The translations under genes and the position numbers were made by a program. The notes below the pieces were generated by a model. The model had not been told where the DNA came from. It worked only from the letters and a program-made list of their open reading frames with translations, and did not search any database. 64,000 nucleotides of DNA from Balanoglossus misakiensis. Its lineage: Eukaryota > Hemichordata. This document shows, piece after piece, positions 40,814-54,200 of this stretch (position 1 is the first letter of the stretch; every line of letters begins with the position of its first letter). The DNA lies in contig CM082584.2 in NCBI GenBank assembly GCA_040954595.2, forward strand, positions 9,238,001 to 9,302,000. Reading direction: 5' to 3'.

Positions 40814-40883
40814 CCAATCAGAGTCCGAGAAGGGTTGATGACACTGTCAGGTGAGGATAGTGGGGTGATTTGCGCTGACCAAT
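40814..40883. promoter_or_regulatory. SREBP/NF-Y type promoter module
   Basis: GTGGGGTGAT at 40860-40869 is the exact complement of the classic sterol regulatory element ATCACCCCAC. CCAAT boxes lie on each side at 40814-40818 and 40879-40883. SREBP acts with NF-Y bound at nearby CCAAT boxes in sterol-regulated animal promoters. The neighbouring minus-strand donor suggests transcription to the left. The nearest + strand gene starts 4.3 kb away, so it could also act on the lipid transfer protein gene as a distant element. Confidence 0.5.
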
Positions 40884-41938
40884 AGCACGCGGCTGTACAG
40901 GGATGACCGGACTCATGCGAATGAAGCCGGTGTCACTTCACTTCCTATATGCACTAGGTTTACAATACATCATCAAACACATTTAAATATAAATACGTCA
41001 TCACACTATAGTACAGTAACAGAGTTAAGCAGAAGGGAATTTAAATTTCAACTCAAATGTTCTGTTGCAAAGTTTAGTATCCTTTATTCATTTATTTATT
41101 TCGCGCGTACGCAAACTACACCAAATCGCTTAGCAACTTTAAGAAATCAGCACTCAGAATAACTGTGCCATTTCACCTTCAGTATTCGGAGTGGAAATTG
41201 TCAATATAAGTGAGAAACATAAAAAATATATATATATATGAAATTACCGAGTAAATAATCAAAGTCAAAAGCTAAGTTAGTTAAGTAGAATCTATAAAAT
41301 TGTCATTTACTTGAATTTTTCACTATGGGGCCGAAAGATGAACTTTACACCATATCTGATTAAAGAATTTTTTTTCTTTAGTGTGGGTTTCGTGTATTGC
41401 CGATGTTATAAATTTCAAAGACATGACAAATCAGTGAATTCTGTGCCTGCATTTGGCATATTTAGATCTGGCATACATTTGATCCGATTCGCCAGATAAA
41501 CTCAGCTCCGTTAGATGGCCTGTCACAAGATAAACCCATCGTTGCTAAGACGAGACTATTATGTCGATAGTTTAGATTTCAACACCGCCTGGTACCTTTC
41601 GATCGGTGACTGGTAATCAAAGTACCAAACCGAGTCACGGGACGGGCAGTGTGAACTACAGACTTACTCCACTGGGCTTTCTGACACAAAACTCTTCTCT
41701 CTTCAAAGATGTTATCTTTGTTCGAGATAATAATGTCGATCTTTTATCTGTTGGTAATAAATCTGCGTCAAAAATCCGTACATTGCCCCGCAGAAGTTTT
41801 CCGCTATCTGTTTTATCAGCCTTTGCTTAGTGTTATTACAATTCTTTTATCTTTTTTTGTCATTGGGTATGAGCATACTGGTACGTATCTGTACAATATG
41901 GATAGTACAATCGGGTCTCCATGAGAATGCGCTTCACA

Positions 41939-41970
<32 letters not shown>

Positions 41971-44900
41971 TTTCATCATCATCCAATTTCTGGCAGGATT
42001 ATATGTGCAACTTTGAGTGTGACGCACATCTTCGCCTCTTGGTCCGTCAAACGAGCTGACCACTGAGATAAAAAGTGAAGTTACGCCCTTCAGAAATCAT
42101 AAATTTTCCTAAGAAATTTGTCAAGAAATTGAAATAAGCTTGCATTTATTTTGCTTGTTTGCTTCTCATCAAAAATCACGGCTCAACAAAGTAAGATGGC
42201 GTCCCTCTTTTAAATCATGGTAATCATAGTAATACAAATGTCAAGAGTCAGATGAATGATGACACAGGCACGTACGTGTTACAGGGCGGGTAGGCCAGAG
42301 ACGTGCGTTTAACAGCGTGTGCATTGGCTGACAAGATGAAGTGGTATTATCTCGAAAATGACCATATACGCGTCAAAAGAAACTACGCACTTCTAATAAA
42401 TTGTACAGAACGCACAGCGGAAAACATTATCAGATCAAAGGGTTATCTGCGAAGTGTGTGTATCAAATGTATGTACATGCAATCGGTTGACCAAAAATTG
42501 AGATTAGAAAGAGCTGACAGTTAGACTTAAGTAATTCTTATTTTTTCATATTCGATACAGTAGAGACTCCAATAAGCTTTAATGATAAAACGTGTATATT
42601 GTCGTCAACCTACTGCACTAGCGACAATATGCATTACTTGACAACACGCGTTTCAGAGCGGCGACTTGTAAACAGGTTTTGAAACTCTCTCTGTCTGTCT
42701 ATTTTTACATCCATTTATGATTTCTTCCAGTACAGACTTGAAAGAAATGAAACCGTCCTTCAACGAATAAATAAGCATACCGTCAGGAAACACTCTCTGC
42801 GTGAAAACATATCGGTCTCGTACAGAACAACTCATGTTTAGCTCAATTTACACGAACATCGTACCGAATGCTACAGGGAAATGGCTCATAGCTATCTATA
42901 ATAATAGTAGGCTGAGCTCAGTACAGTGCAGATGATCCCGATGATGGTACACAAGTTTTTCATCGGACATGACAATGAAACGGAGTTATCTGAATTCAAA
43001 ACTGCGGCAATTCGGTCCGTTCCCATACGATAATGCGCTCCCCGCATCCAGGCCGCCAGTTTCGCTGACACACGATGATGCAGGCGTAGATGATTTCCCT
43101 AGGCATGTGTGTCGTAACTGAATCTCTCGAAATTGAGTTGGCGGTACAGGCTAAGAAAGCTAACCCAACTCCATCCACGAACCAAATCACCTTTGTCCAC
43201 GCAGTTTATTCGTGTTTATACCCGGTTACATAATTGCAAATACGATTGTGTTTCGCAAGCCACAGCGAATATTCTTGAATTTTGATCGTGTAGAATCGCG
43301 CACCGTGATGTCGAAATGCCTTCATAATCCTATAACCTAATTAAATATATTAAGTAAGGATTACACTTCATTTGGTATTTCATGTTAAAGCGCAATACTT
43401 TTTGTAGCTTGCTTTGCTTTGCTTTTCGCTCAGCAATTTTATTAATTCAATTTATCACCCGTAGTTTATAGTGCGCTGATGTATTCACGATTTACAATTA
43501 CAACATATTTTGCTCACAATTAAGTACAGAATGGGGTGCGGGCAGTGTGTCTAATAATTGTGGCAGTGTGGTACTAACAATTTCAAAACAGGAGATACGT
43601 ATAAACAAGCCGTGAAATGCGAAATCCCAAAATGCAATCAGAGTATATGTTATTATCAATTGGCGACGGAGGGTACACCAAGACCCCCGTCGTTATACCG
43701 TGAGACACTCGACTCCGCCGAACAAACTTCAGTGAATTTAACGATGCCGGATTCATCCTCCGTCGAGATCGCATTGTTCGAAATGTAGAAATTAGTCTGA
43801 AGTAACAAAAGACTATACTAGTAATACTTCTCGTGTCTTTGATCAGACATTTAATATTTGATGGAAGTTCGTTTAGTTTTTGCGTACATTCGTGTGCCTT
43901 GTTTGGACAGGGCACCGTAATGGCCATGACCGTTGCTGGATATCGGGGATTTTATGGTGGATTGTTCAGAATAAAGTTGCGGCCTCCGCTATATCACGTC
44001 ATATTTAAAAAAAAATCCCTACCGAACATTTTGCAGTTAATACAGATTGAATTTCTATGGTTTGTCATATTAACACAACTGTTTTCGACTGCTACAGCGG
44101 ATTTAATGCACGATATAACGGGAGATCTTTAACAATCGACAACTTCTGTAGAGTTTTACATGAAGTGTGAAGGTCGCCGTACAATCGCTAAACACAAATT
44201 AGGTGCGGACGGGTTCGTTTGTAACTTTAAAATCTTCCACACTTTGTGATCTTTACTTCCTCTTCGGCATTTTCGTTTCTGAAACTATCAACTGTTTTCG
44301 CGAGAGGTATTCGCTCAAGGTTCTCTGTTATTTGCGAATTTATAAAAGATTTAAGAAAGAGATTTATGATGAGTTATTCGTAACATATTGTTTTATGATG
44401 AGGCGTACGTGTGTTATGTGTAAGTTTGAGACAAAAGCAAAGAGATGGCTATATGGATTTACGGTACTAGTAAATAGTAGCAACGACATTTTACCTCGTA
44501 CCTGCGCGTGTTGTAAGCGTAGATCGTGGTATGTACTGTAAAGTCAGGGTGAGTCATTTACGTGCTCACTAAACCGCGAACGTACTGAGGGTCGGACATG
44601 CGTGGGCAGTTTTTGCTTTTCTCCTAGCGAAACTAAACTCACCCGCAAATGACAATAGCGACAATGGAGAGATTCTGACACACGGTGTTTTCCGCAGTTC
44701 GGTTATATTCGCGTTGATATCTAGCAATCGAAAAATCTCGCTATACTCTCTCGTCTCTTCTGCTTTCCTACTGGTTCTAGTCAAGGCCAATAATTGCAAT
44801 TATCGTGAGTGCATGCATAAGCAAGACCCTGCGTTAAAGATGATTTGATGTGAATTTTCTCGCGTTTACAGGACTATGCACGGGTCTCCCCGCGGCACTT

Positions 44901-45082
44901 TCTTGCGGTCGATTTTGCAAGAAACCTATCCCTGGTATCACGCATGGAGTCCCTGAGAGACTCCCGTGCCTGTTTTCGTATACGTAACAATTTGAATATG
45001 CTAATTAACTAAATCAACAATGCGTGGATCTGCGATAGGCTGGTATTTTGAGATGTAGTCAGCAGAAATCTCCATCTCCTTG
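40884..45082. other. Spacer upstream of the lipid transfer protein gene
   Basis: About 4.2 kb without a supported exon. It contains an (AT)n run at about 41225-41239 and a trinucleotide CGT/ATC stretch at 41938-41985. The open frame at 44203-44541 (112 codons, Cys-rich) shows no domain and is AT-rich like its surroundings, so I do not call it. Confidence 0.5.
41938..41985. repeat. Trinucleotide (CGT/ATC)n stretch
   Basis: Mixed CGT and ATC triplets over about 48 bases in spacer DNA. Confidence 0.85.
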
Positions 45083-45148
45083 CCAATCAATAGGCACTGA
45101 TTATGTTCACGACTTTTGACCTCTATTGTTTGATCGCTGTATATAAAG
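45083..45148 (+). promoter_or_regulatory. TATA promoter of the lipid transfer protein gene
   Basis: TATATAAAG at 45140-45148 lies 70 bases before the ATG at 45218, giving a short 5' leader of roughly 45 bases. A CCAAT box is at 45083-45087. Between them, 45111-45122 read on the minus strand gives AGGTCAAAAGTC, a nuclear-receptor half site with a degenerate partner in DR1 spacing, of the kind HNF4 uses in liver apolipoprotein genes, and TATTGTTTGA (45124-45133) is forkhead-like. The TATA box is clear; the factor assignments are guesses. Confidence 0.6.
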
Positions 45149-45217
45149 CTCGTTCTCCCGGCGAGAAGAGCATACCGCCTTTCCCTCACCCATACCGAGG
45201 TCGTGCAGCGTATCAAC

Positions 45218-48200
45218 ATGGAACTCAAAGCGGTAGTTTTATTCGCTGTCATAGGGACTGCTTTTGCAGGTAAGAACAAATTATAAGCATCTCGTTCAAG
45301 GTTTTCTGCGCCATGTCATACTATTTTAATTTTCTTGGGAGCACATTCTCTCTTTAAACCGTAAGCGTTTTGCCGATGCACGAGAACTTTTGAAGAAAAT
45401 TTTTCGGCTTCGGATACAAGACAAAGCGATGTGAGCGTCCGTTTTGATACTTAATTTTGCTTGCCTTTGAAAATTTCTGCCTCCTGTTGCACATCGATGA
45501 TTTCATTACAGTTCGTTTCCCCGAGGAATATCCTTCGCTGTCTTGAGACCGTGCACAGCTGATGGGCCTTGGGCTTATGCCAGTACAGTGGCGCACTTGG
45601 TATCAAAACACATTCTCGAGTTTCGCGCTCCTCTTAGGGAAGCGAAAAGATTCCAAGCGCGTTTATTGGCAGAGTAAATAACAAAAGTATATCTCTCCGA
45701 ACTGTTTACATCGTTTTGTCAGAAGAGATAAACTGTATAGAAACATTTAAATTCTACTTATGTCGACAAATACAAGTCGTTTAGATAAGTGCATATCTGT
45801 CATCGCTCTCATAATTCATTTTTTCTCTGTTCATGAATGAAATTCTCAACTTTATCTTTCTTTGTTTCCACAAAGGTCCCTTTTCGAGGACGGACTCGAG
45901 CTGTGCCCGAGAGTGCACAGGTAAGTGTCTTTCTTTCGTACGTACGTATTTTCTAATCGCAGTCTAAGGCAAGGGTGCCCACGCTCCACTGTGCTCCCGA
46001 GGCAGAGGTGTCTTGCTGTAAACTGTGGGCGCTGTGTCACTCAGACCCGATGCAGTTTTGACACTACAGCTGATTCTTGTTTATCACGGGGCAAGGCTTT
46101 TTTAGGGGTGACAAATGCAAGCTAACAAACAGTTCAAAGTCCGCTGTTAATCCCCTATTTGGATGCGGTAGGCAAACCCCCGGCGCGATCCCATTGGCCA
46201 TTCGAATCAAAACGGTCATGTTTGCGTTTCAGTTTAACAAGTCATACCAAAGAGGTCGCTTTGATTGACACTTATTTACGTCCTCTGCACTTTATCGTCT
46301 TTGAAAGTTAATCATTCTCCCCGATTCTCGTTTGCATACAATGGGAGTTCGAACAAATGAACATCGACCAAAGTTTGAAAAGTTTTAGTCACATGACCAT
46401 GGGGGCGCTCTGCCCTATTACTTTGTACTTGTGCATGATACGCTGTAATATACATGATACATGTGATATAAACAGTTAATCAGTTCAAAATGGCGGGTGT
46501 TTTGACCTGTGGTGGGATCGGCTCTAATTTGCACCTAAATTCACCTCCTAGAACAAGTTATACTTCTTTATACAGTGATCTTTTCCGCGGAAATATTCTT
46601 TCTGACTTGACCCATTTCATCATTTACCGTGGACTTGGGTAAAGGTCGCAGATGGAACCGGGGTGAAGGTTGGACTGTGTGTAGGGCTTGTATTTTTTCG
46701 TAATAAATTTGTATTTTGTCGATCGGATCGTGAATACATATTCCACGCATATCCACAGTTAGGAGCTATACTGATAAATGAATATACTTGGCAACTCAAA
46801 TTGTTAACTCACACTTTGATGTTCATTTGATTGTGGATGTTGAATACGCACATCAGTGAAAACTTTGTGTGATGCTTATCCGTAACCATGGTAACGCACC
46901 AGTAACTCTACCCCTCTCTCGACTTTTCGTGTTGGGAGATGGTCAATAAATGGAGTGATAAGAGCTACAGATCCACAGCCACGATTTTTTCATACAACGA
47001 CAGACCACAATATAACTCATTTTTGCATTTTGCTCATTTTTTTTCACTTTCAGACTCAGATAACCTCAGGTATGGTAAAGGCCTGACTTATAGATACAGC
47101 TATACCACCACATCAACAAGTCTCATCAATGGCACTTCTGATGAAAGCACTGGCTTTCAGATCAGCGCTGATGTTGAGATTGAAGTGCTCAAGAAATGTG
47201 ATATGAGCCTCAATGTAAGTGTAGTATACTTTATACTGGATGAGTTTTTCTTATAAATGTTGAATTTATCATCTTTTTTTTTGCTCGAGATGTAAGGATT
47301 TTATGGTTGTATTTAACACTGATTTTCTGTTGTCTCTGCAGCTCAAGAACGTCAGGATCCAAGAAGTGTCTCCAAGCAACGAGATGCTCGACAGAGAAAG
47401 GGTGGACTTCTTCAGGAGGACCCTGGAAGAGAAGCCGTTGGCTTTCTCCTTCCAAGATGGTGTCATTCCTGAAATCTGCCCCGACATCGAGGAGCAGGCT
47501 TGGGCTTTGAACTTCAAACGTGGTGTGCTCTCTCACTTCCAGAGTTCTTACTTCCAGAAGCAGGAGAAGAGTGCCATGGAGGTATTGAATGTCAATTTTT
47601 AAGGAAATATCCCCCCCCCAAAAAAAAAAAAAAAAAAAAAAAATCTTCACTGAAACCCCCAGATTTTTCTGTTGTATACTGCATGAAAAAAGTCTGATCA
47701 ACGTGAGTTTTTTCTTTTGCAGACTGATGTAACCGGTAGCTGTCCAACCAAGTACATCTTGGAGACTCAAGGTTACGGCACCCAGACAATCAAGAAGTCC
47801 AAGGACTTCATGGACTGCACTGACCGCCAACACATTGAGTCTGCTGTACAGAGCACCATTTATGACCCACGTGCAGTAAGTGTACATTGTAATTGATATC
47901 TGTCTGTCTGTCGGTCTGACTGACTGTCTGTCTGTCTTTTGTTCCTGGTGAATGATGACTTCTGCATGTATGATTTATTTCAAAGTATGCCATTCAAGGA
48001 TCTAGCCCTAAACATAAAACCCCCTTTTGTCCTTGTCCATTATCAGCCAACCCAGAGCCTTGTCAGAAGTGAACAAGACTGTGACCAAGAAATCCAGGAC
48101 CAACGTGTCAAGCGTGTTTCCTGCAAGGAGAAGCATGTCAGCCGTCCATTCGCCAACCACGACAGCGCTGCTCTCACCAAGATCAGGACTGTTTTCGAGT

Positions 48201-51200
48201 TTGTTGAAATCAGACGTGAAATCAACAACGCCTACAGTAAGTACAGTGTAGTGTAGAGTACTTGATCTCATCACTCAAACAGATATAGATGATCACCCTG
48301 CATGGTGGACATAAGAAAAGGCATGATGTATTTAAATGTGCCAAAAATGCAATTGACTAAACGTTGGCGACTTTTCCAACTGTGATGTTAATTTTATTTT
48401 AATTCGATTCATTGTCTGGTGAAGATGAGCTAAAACTTTTATGCCGTCTATATTACAGTGCTGCAATCCCAGGTTCAGACCCGCAAGACTCTGCTCTTCG
48501 ACCACAAGCCAAAGACCCAGACCGAGGGTGAGGATGAATCTAAAGTGGAGGAGGTTCTCGACGAGATCTGCCGCTCCGCTGAGGTCGACGTCCGCCCAGA
48601 GACCGCCGAGCTGTTCACCAAGCTGGTCTTCAGAATGCGCAAGCTGACTGTTGACAGTCTTCGCAGTATCCACAGACGCATCCAGGGCGGCAGAATCTGC
48701 CAGCGCAACCAGGAGAACATCGAGTAAGTAGAACTGACAGAAAGTAATTGAACAGAATGTGAGAAAAAACTTGCAGACATCACTGCCTGGCATTGGAAAA
48801 GAGTGAATGAGTCATGTGGAAAACAAACATTATGATCCTGGAAAACTAACAGAAATACATGGCCTCTCATTCTACTCTCTAGGAAATTCTTCATGGATGC
48901 CATTCCCATGATGAGCACCACCGCTGCTGTCTCTTACATGAAGGAGAAGATCTCTTCCGAGGAGGTCGAAGGCATTCATGCCGACATGTGGCTCATGTCC
49001 CTTGCATTCATCACCCACCCAACCAAGGAAATGATCAGAGAAGTCAGAGTGAGTTAAATGCCACATTGTTTCAGTGCATCATGAGAGCTATAGCTATGAT
49101 TTTTCCCTGTCAAAGCACGATGTAGTACAATCCATCGAACTAAAAGTACTTGTTGAATTCTGCGAGTCTCTGTTTGCCTGAAAAAAACCCAGAGATCTCT
49201 AATAAGCTAGATGTTTAGTGCCTTACTGATGTGATGAGAACCTGGACTAAGGGAGTTCTGTTGAATTTCTTCTGAAATTTTATACTCAATTTTTCCAGGA
49301 TCTGACTCGCTACTCCAACCCACGTCGCAGCACCTTCTTGGCTGTCTCCTCAATGATCCACAGATATTGTGAAAACGAGAAGAGAGACTGCTTGAACGAC
49401 GACGAAATCACCAGCACACTCAGAATCTTCGAGGAGAACCTCGGCTACAAGTGCTCTGCTAGCAGCGAGGAGGATAATGAGAAGGTAACAGAAAAATTGT
49501 AGAACCTCTCTGTGCCAAATAACTTATACAGTCTGCTGACAACTTTATGAAGATGTGCGTAAACTTATTAACTGAGCGAAGAAACCAAAAACTATCCACA
49601 TTTGGGGTTTAGAATAATTATTTTTTTAACATCTCTACAGATCCTCCTGTCTCTGAAGGCTCTTGGTAACTCCGGTCAGATCGGCAGTGCCACCAACACT
49701 CTGACAAGCTGCTTCCGTGAGGAGGACAACCCAATTGAAATCCGCCTGGAAGCCATTGAGGCCTACCGTCGTATGCCATGTGAAGCTGATGGCGTAAGTG
49801 TTCAAAGAAAGCATAAGATTTGACTTGAATTTCAGCCTAGAAGATCATGTGGTTTTAAAAGAGTGGTGACTTTTGCGAAAGAACCATTTATGAAATCTTA
49901 ATATTTTTTTTGACAGCGTGAAGAGCTGATGAAGATGCTGGAGGACCCTAAGGTTGACACTGAAGTCCGCATCGCCGCCTACTTGGCAGTCATCAAGTGC
50001 CCCACTCCAAGACTCCTGGAGAGAATTCACGAAGTTCTGGAGAAGGAAGAGATCAACCAGGGTAAGGGAATGAAACCTACAAATCTAAAAAAATGTTTAT
50101 GTGGAATTTAAGTGTTTTGTACACAGCTTTATGACGGATTCTACGCTTTTCAAAATCCTAAAAAGTCTTGTAGTGAAAACTACCACTAGAATTAAGACTC
50201 TGCAGTGATGTGATGGTTAATGCAGTTTCTTGCTTGTTTCCTTTCCAGTTGGATCATTTGTGTGGAGCCACCTCAGAGGACTGAACTCGACCTCCGACCC
50301 TCTGAAGCAGGACATCCGTAAGATGCTGGAAGACACCAAACTGATGAGGGAATTCAACAAGGATCCCAGAAAATTCTCCCGTGCTTTCGAGGGATCTCTG
50401 TTCTCAGGTAACTTGAGATCCACTCTCCTTATTATGGTTAAAAAAAGGAATACCGATTACGTCAAAAGTTATTTCACTGTTTCATGATACTGCAAGTTGG
50501 GATGTTTTAGTTTCTACAGCTATTGAAATTATTATTTGCTGTGGAAGTAATGGCATTTTTGTTTCGTATTTCTGTTGCAGAGAAACTGAACATTGGTGGC
50601 ACTGTTGAGAACCACCTGATCTTCAGCCAAGAATCCTGGATCCCACGCTCTGCCATGATGAATATGACTGCCCAGGTCTTCGGATATTCCATCAATCTCT
50701 TTGAGGTACGATTCCACAGATCTTTTGGTATACGTAACATGCATCGATGGCAATCATACTTGGTTACTTCATTTGTAATACATGTATTGTAAAGAAAGGT
50801 ACAAGATATAGAGGGGAAAAATGGTAAAAAGTCCGCAGTTCTGTCTCAAGATATGTTTCACAGTTGCAGTCAATATTTCAGTCTCAGGGGGTAGCGTGAG
50901 AAAGTGTAAGCTGTGATCCTGTACTGTTTTCTTCTTCAAGACTGATGATGGATTTCTCGTCTTCTTGCTCTTTTCTCTACAGTTTGGTGGCCGCGTCGAA
51001 GGCTTCGACTACTTGCTGGAGAAATTCTTCGGACCCAACGGATACTTCCCAGACAACAACCTGTTGGAGATGGTCAAGGTGTCCGAAACTGAAGGCCGCA
51101 CAAAACGCTCGGCCATCAAACCCGACAAGATTGGCAAAGTAAAGGACCGAGTAAGTTCCAGCTTCTGTCATTCACAGTGTTCGGGCACAGGGAATTTTCA

Positions 51201-54200
51201 AACACACAGCGATTTTTAGGCCATTGGTGATCGATTCAATATTAAATCACTTGAAATAATCTTATTTCAGTTTGATGCCCAGCAGAAGAACAGCCCAAGA
51301 GGCTCAATGTACATGAAGATGTTCGGCAACGAGCTGAGCTTCTTGGACTTCCAGAAGATGGACTGGCTGAACCTGGAGAAGGAATCTGTCAACCTCATCG
51401 AGCTGATGATCAAGCTGTCCAAGGAACACTCCAAGGAATTCACCAAGAACATGATCCTGATGGAGAGCTCCTTCGACACTCCAACCATCATTGGTATGCC
51501 ACTGAACGTCGCCATCAACAGCACCGCCTCCCTCAACCTGAAGATCAGCGGCAAGGCTGACCTGCGCAAGATCATGGTGTCTCCAAGAAGCTTGAACATC
51601 ACTGGAGCTATCCGCCCAAGGTATGACAATTCTGCATAATAATTCTTCAACCTGTCATTGGATACCAAACCAGATAGACCAGGGTTTTCCTTTGCAAACA
51701 AGAAACTTCACTATACCGTTTCTGACGAGACATGTTTTTTTCTCTCTCTTTTTCTGCAGTGCTGCCATTGCTGTCAGCACTGAAATGAGCATGTGCGCTT
51801 TCATTGCCCGCACTGGACTGAGAGCTGTCACCCGTATGCACTCTTCCACTGCTTTGGATGGTAGCATCTCCCTTGACAGCAGCGAGACCTTCAAAGTCAA
51901 GTTCAATGTCCCAGACAACCGTATGGAAATCATTGATGTCAGGTAAGAAATGAGGATTGCAACTCAGTGAAATATGTAACAGTAATGTGCCCTAAGTAGT
52001 TCAGGGGACACAATCTCATTTTTTTTTTGTAAAAACATCTTAACATCATTTCTCTTTCTGTTGCCACTGTTTCTAACAAGACATTTTTTCGTTCATGCCT
52101 CCAGCAACAAATTGTACCTGTTGAATGCCAAATACCCGATGGAAATTGCCGGTGTCAGAGAGAACTACCGTGAATACAGCAAGTGCACCGGACACATTGT
52201 TGAGAAGTGGGCTGGTGTCAGACTCTGTGGTGAACTGAAATACCCCAATGCCTCTCAGGAGGTAAGTTTTCTCTTCAATGCAGTCCATGTACGTTGAAGC
52301 AGTTCATTACTTAGATGGATGTTCTTCTGTTGGAGTTCGATTCGTAAGACAGGATGCTTGAGGTGTACCCTATCCTGTGCCACCTGTTAATTTACCAATT
52401 GTTGTGTTTTTCGCTTTCAGATGAATGCCCCCTATTTCCCATTGACTGGCCCAATCAGTGGCAAGATCACCCTTGACAAAGTTGACCCAACTCTCACCTC
52501 TTATGAGATGGAAGCCAAGTACAAGGTTCAGAGGGTAAGCTAGCTGAAACTAATTCGAATAAAACATACATTTAATTAATTTAAAAAAAAAAAAGGCCGA
52601 CATCAAACTTTTTTTTTTAATTTGAAAAAGTGTCAGTTACAGTACTTATGTTGAATCTGTGTATGCATTTTAACAGTTAAGAAGAAAAGGACTTATTTTT
52701 GTTTTCCTCTGAATTATTTTAACAGAGCCGCGTCAATGGCAAGACTGAAATCAGCGACATCCTTCGCTTCATGATTGGTACCCCAGGCACTCACATGCCA
52801 CGCACCCACTCCGTTGATGTCACACTGAACCGCGCCCAGAAGGCCCTCAGCGTCGATCTGGTCAGCCTGGACAAGAAGGTCTTCCTCACCACCAGCCTGG
52901 TCAACGAGACCGACTTGAAGAGAGTGGAGTTGAACGTCAACTACAACAACATGAAGCAGTACACCACCTCCGCCGAGGTTGCCATCGACAGGAACGAGCG
53001 AGAGAACAAGGTGCGCTACATGCCAACCATTCAAGTCCGCCTGCCCAACAGCATGGACATGACCCTGTCTGGTACCTTCACCCACGAGCCACAGCGCAGC
53101 CTGGAGAGTGACGTGACCTACCAAGGGATCGGAGGAAAGAGCCGCTTCGTCGGCAGAATCGTCAACGACACCGACATGAAGAGCATCGCCCTCAGCGTTA
53201 GCTACAATGATGCCGAGCCTTACACTCTCAGCGGTGAAGTTGGCATCGACAGGGGTTACCAGCAGATCCGCTTCAGGCCCGACATCCAGCTGCACCTGTC
53301 CGACAGGAAAGACCTGAGAGTGTTCGGCGCCATCACCCACCAGACCGACCGCAGTCTGGACATCGACATGACCCTGCGCGGCGTCAGAGACCGCGACGTG
53401 GCCGTGACCGCCAACATCAACGGCGAGAAGTGGCGCAGCCTCAACGCCGACGTCACCCTCAAGGGCGTCAGGGACGAAGACATCACCTTCACCTCCGGCA
53501 TCAAGAACGAGATGTGGCGCAGCCTGAACGTCGACATGTCCCTGGCCGGTCTCACCGCCCGCCCGCTCTCCGTGAAGACCGACATCGAAGGCGAGAGGTG
53601 GAGCCGCCTCAGCGTGGCCACCACACTCAAGGGAATCAAGAGAGACGACATCGTCTTCACCAGCGAGATCAGCGGCGAGAAGTGGAGCCGCCTGGCTGTC
53701 GACATGTCCCTGGCAGGAGTCAGAGAAAACGAGATGTCCCTCGCCAGCACCCTCAACGTGGATGGATGGAGATCCGTCGATGGCAGCATCACCCTGAAGG
53801 GAATCAGACAGCAGGACATGGTCCTGTCCGGACAGATGACCAACCAGCCCTGGAAGAGACACGACAGCAGCATCACGCTGCAGGGAGTCACCGAACGCGA
53901 CATCGTCCTGCGCACCTCCGTGAGCGGCGAGAAGGGACGCAGCCTCGATGGCAGCATGACCCTGAGAGGCGCCAGGCCCACTGACATCACCCTTTCCACC
54001 AGCCTCAGAGGCGAGTACATGCGCAGCTTCGACGGAAGCGTCACGCTCTCCGGAGTCAGAAGGGAAGCGATGACCGTAAGCACCTCCCTTAATGGTGAGA
54101 TGGGAAAATCGTTTGACGGCAGCGTCACCCTCACTGGAATCGCCAGAAGGGAGATCACTCTGAAGACCAGTGTTGAGGGCGAGCCGTGGAAGAGCCTGGA

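Larger units (their letters stand above)
47054..50407 (+). other. Lipoprotein N-terminal (vitellogenin-type) domain of the lipid transfer protein
   Basis: Ten exons encode the family's lipid-loading head: an initial beta-barrel (YGKGLTYRYSYTTTSTSL onward), then a helical superhelix with paired helices such as EVRIAAYLAVIKCPTPRLLE and QVGSFVWSHLRGL. In vitellogenin, MTP and ApoB this part lines a lipid cavity. Exon sizes are modest (145-265 bp), unlike the giant downstream exons. Confidence 0.85.

Noticed and set aside
44203-44541. 112-codon Cys-containing frame upstream of the lipid transfer protein
   Set aside because: The cysteines show no spacing pattern, there is no signal peptide, and composition is that of the spacer.
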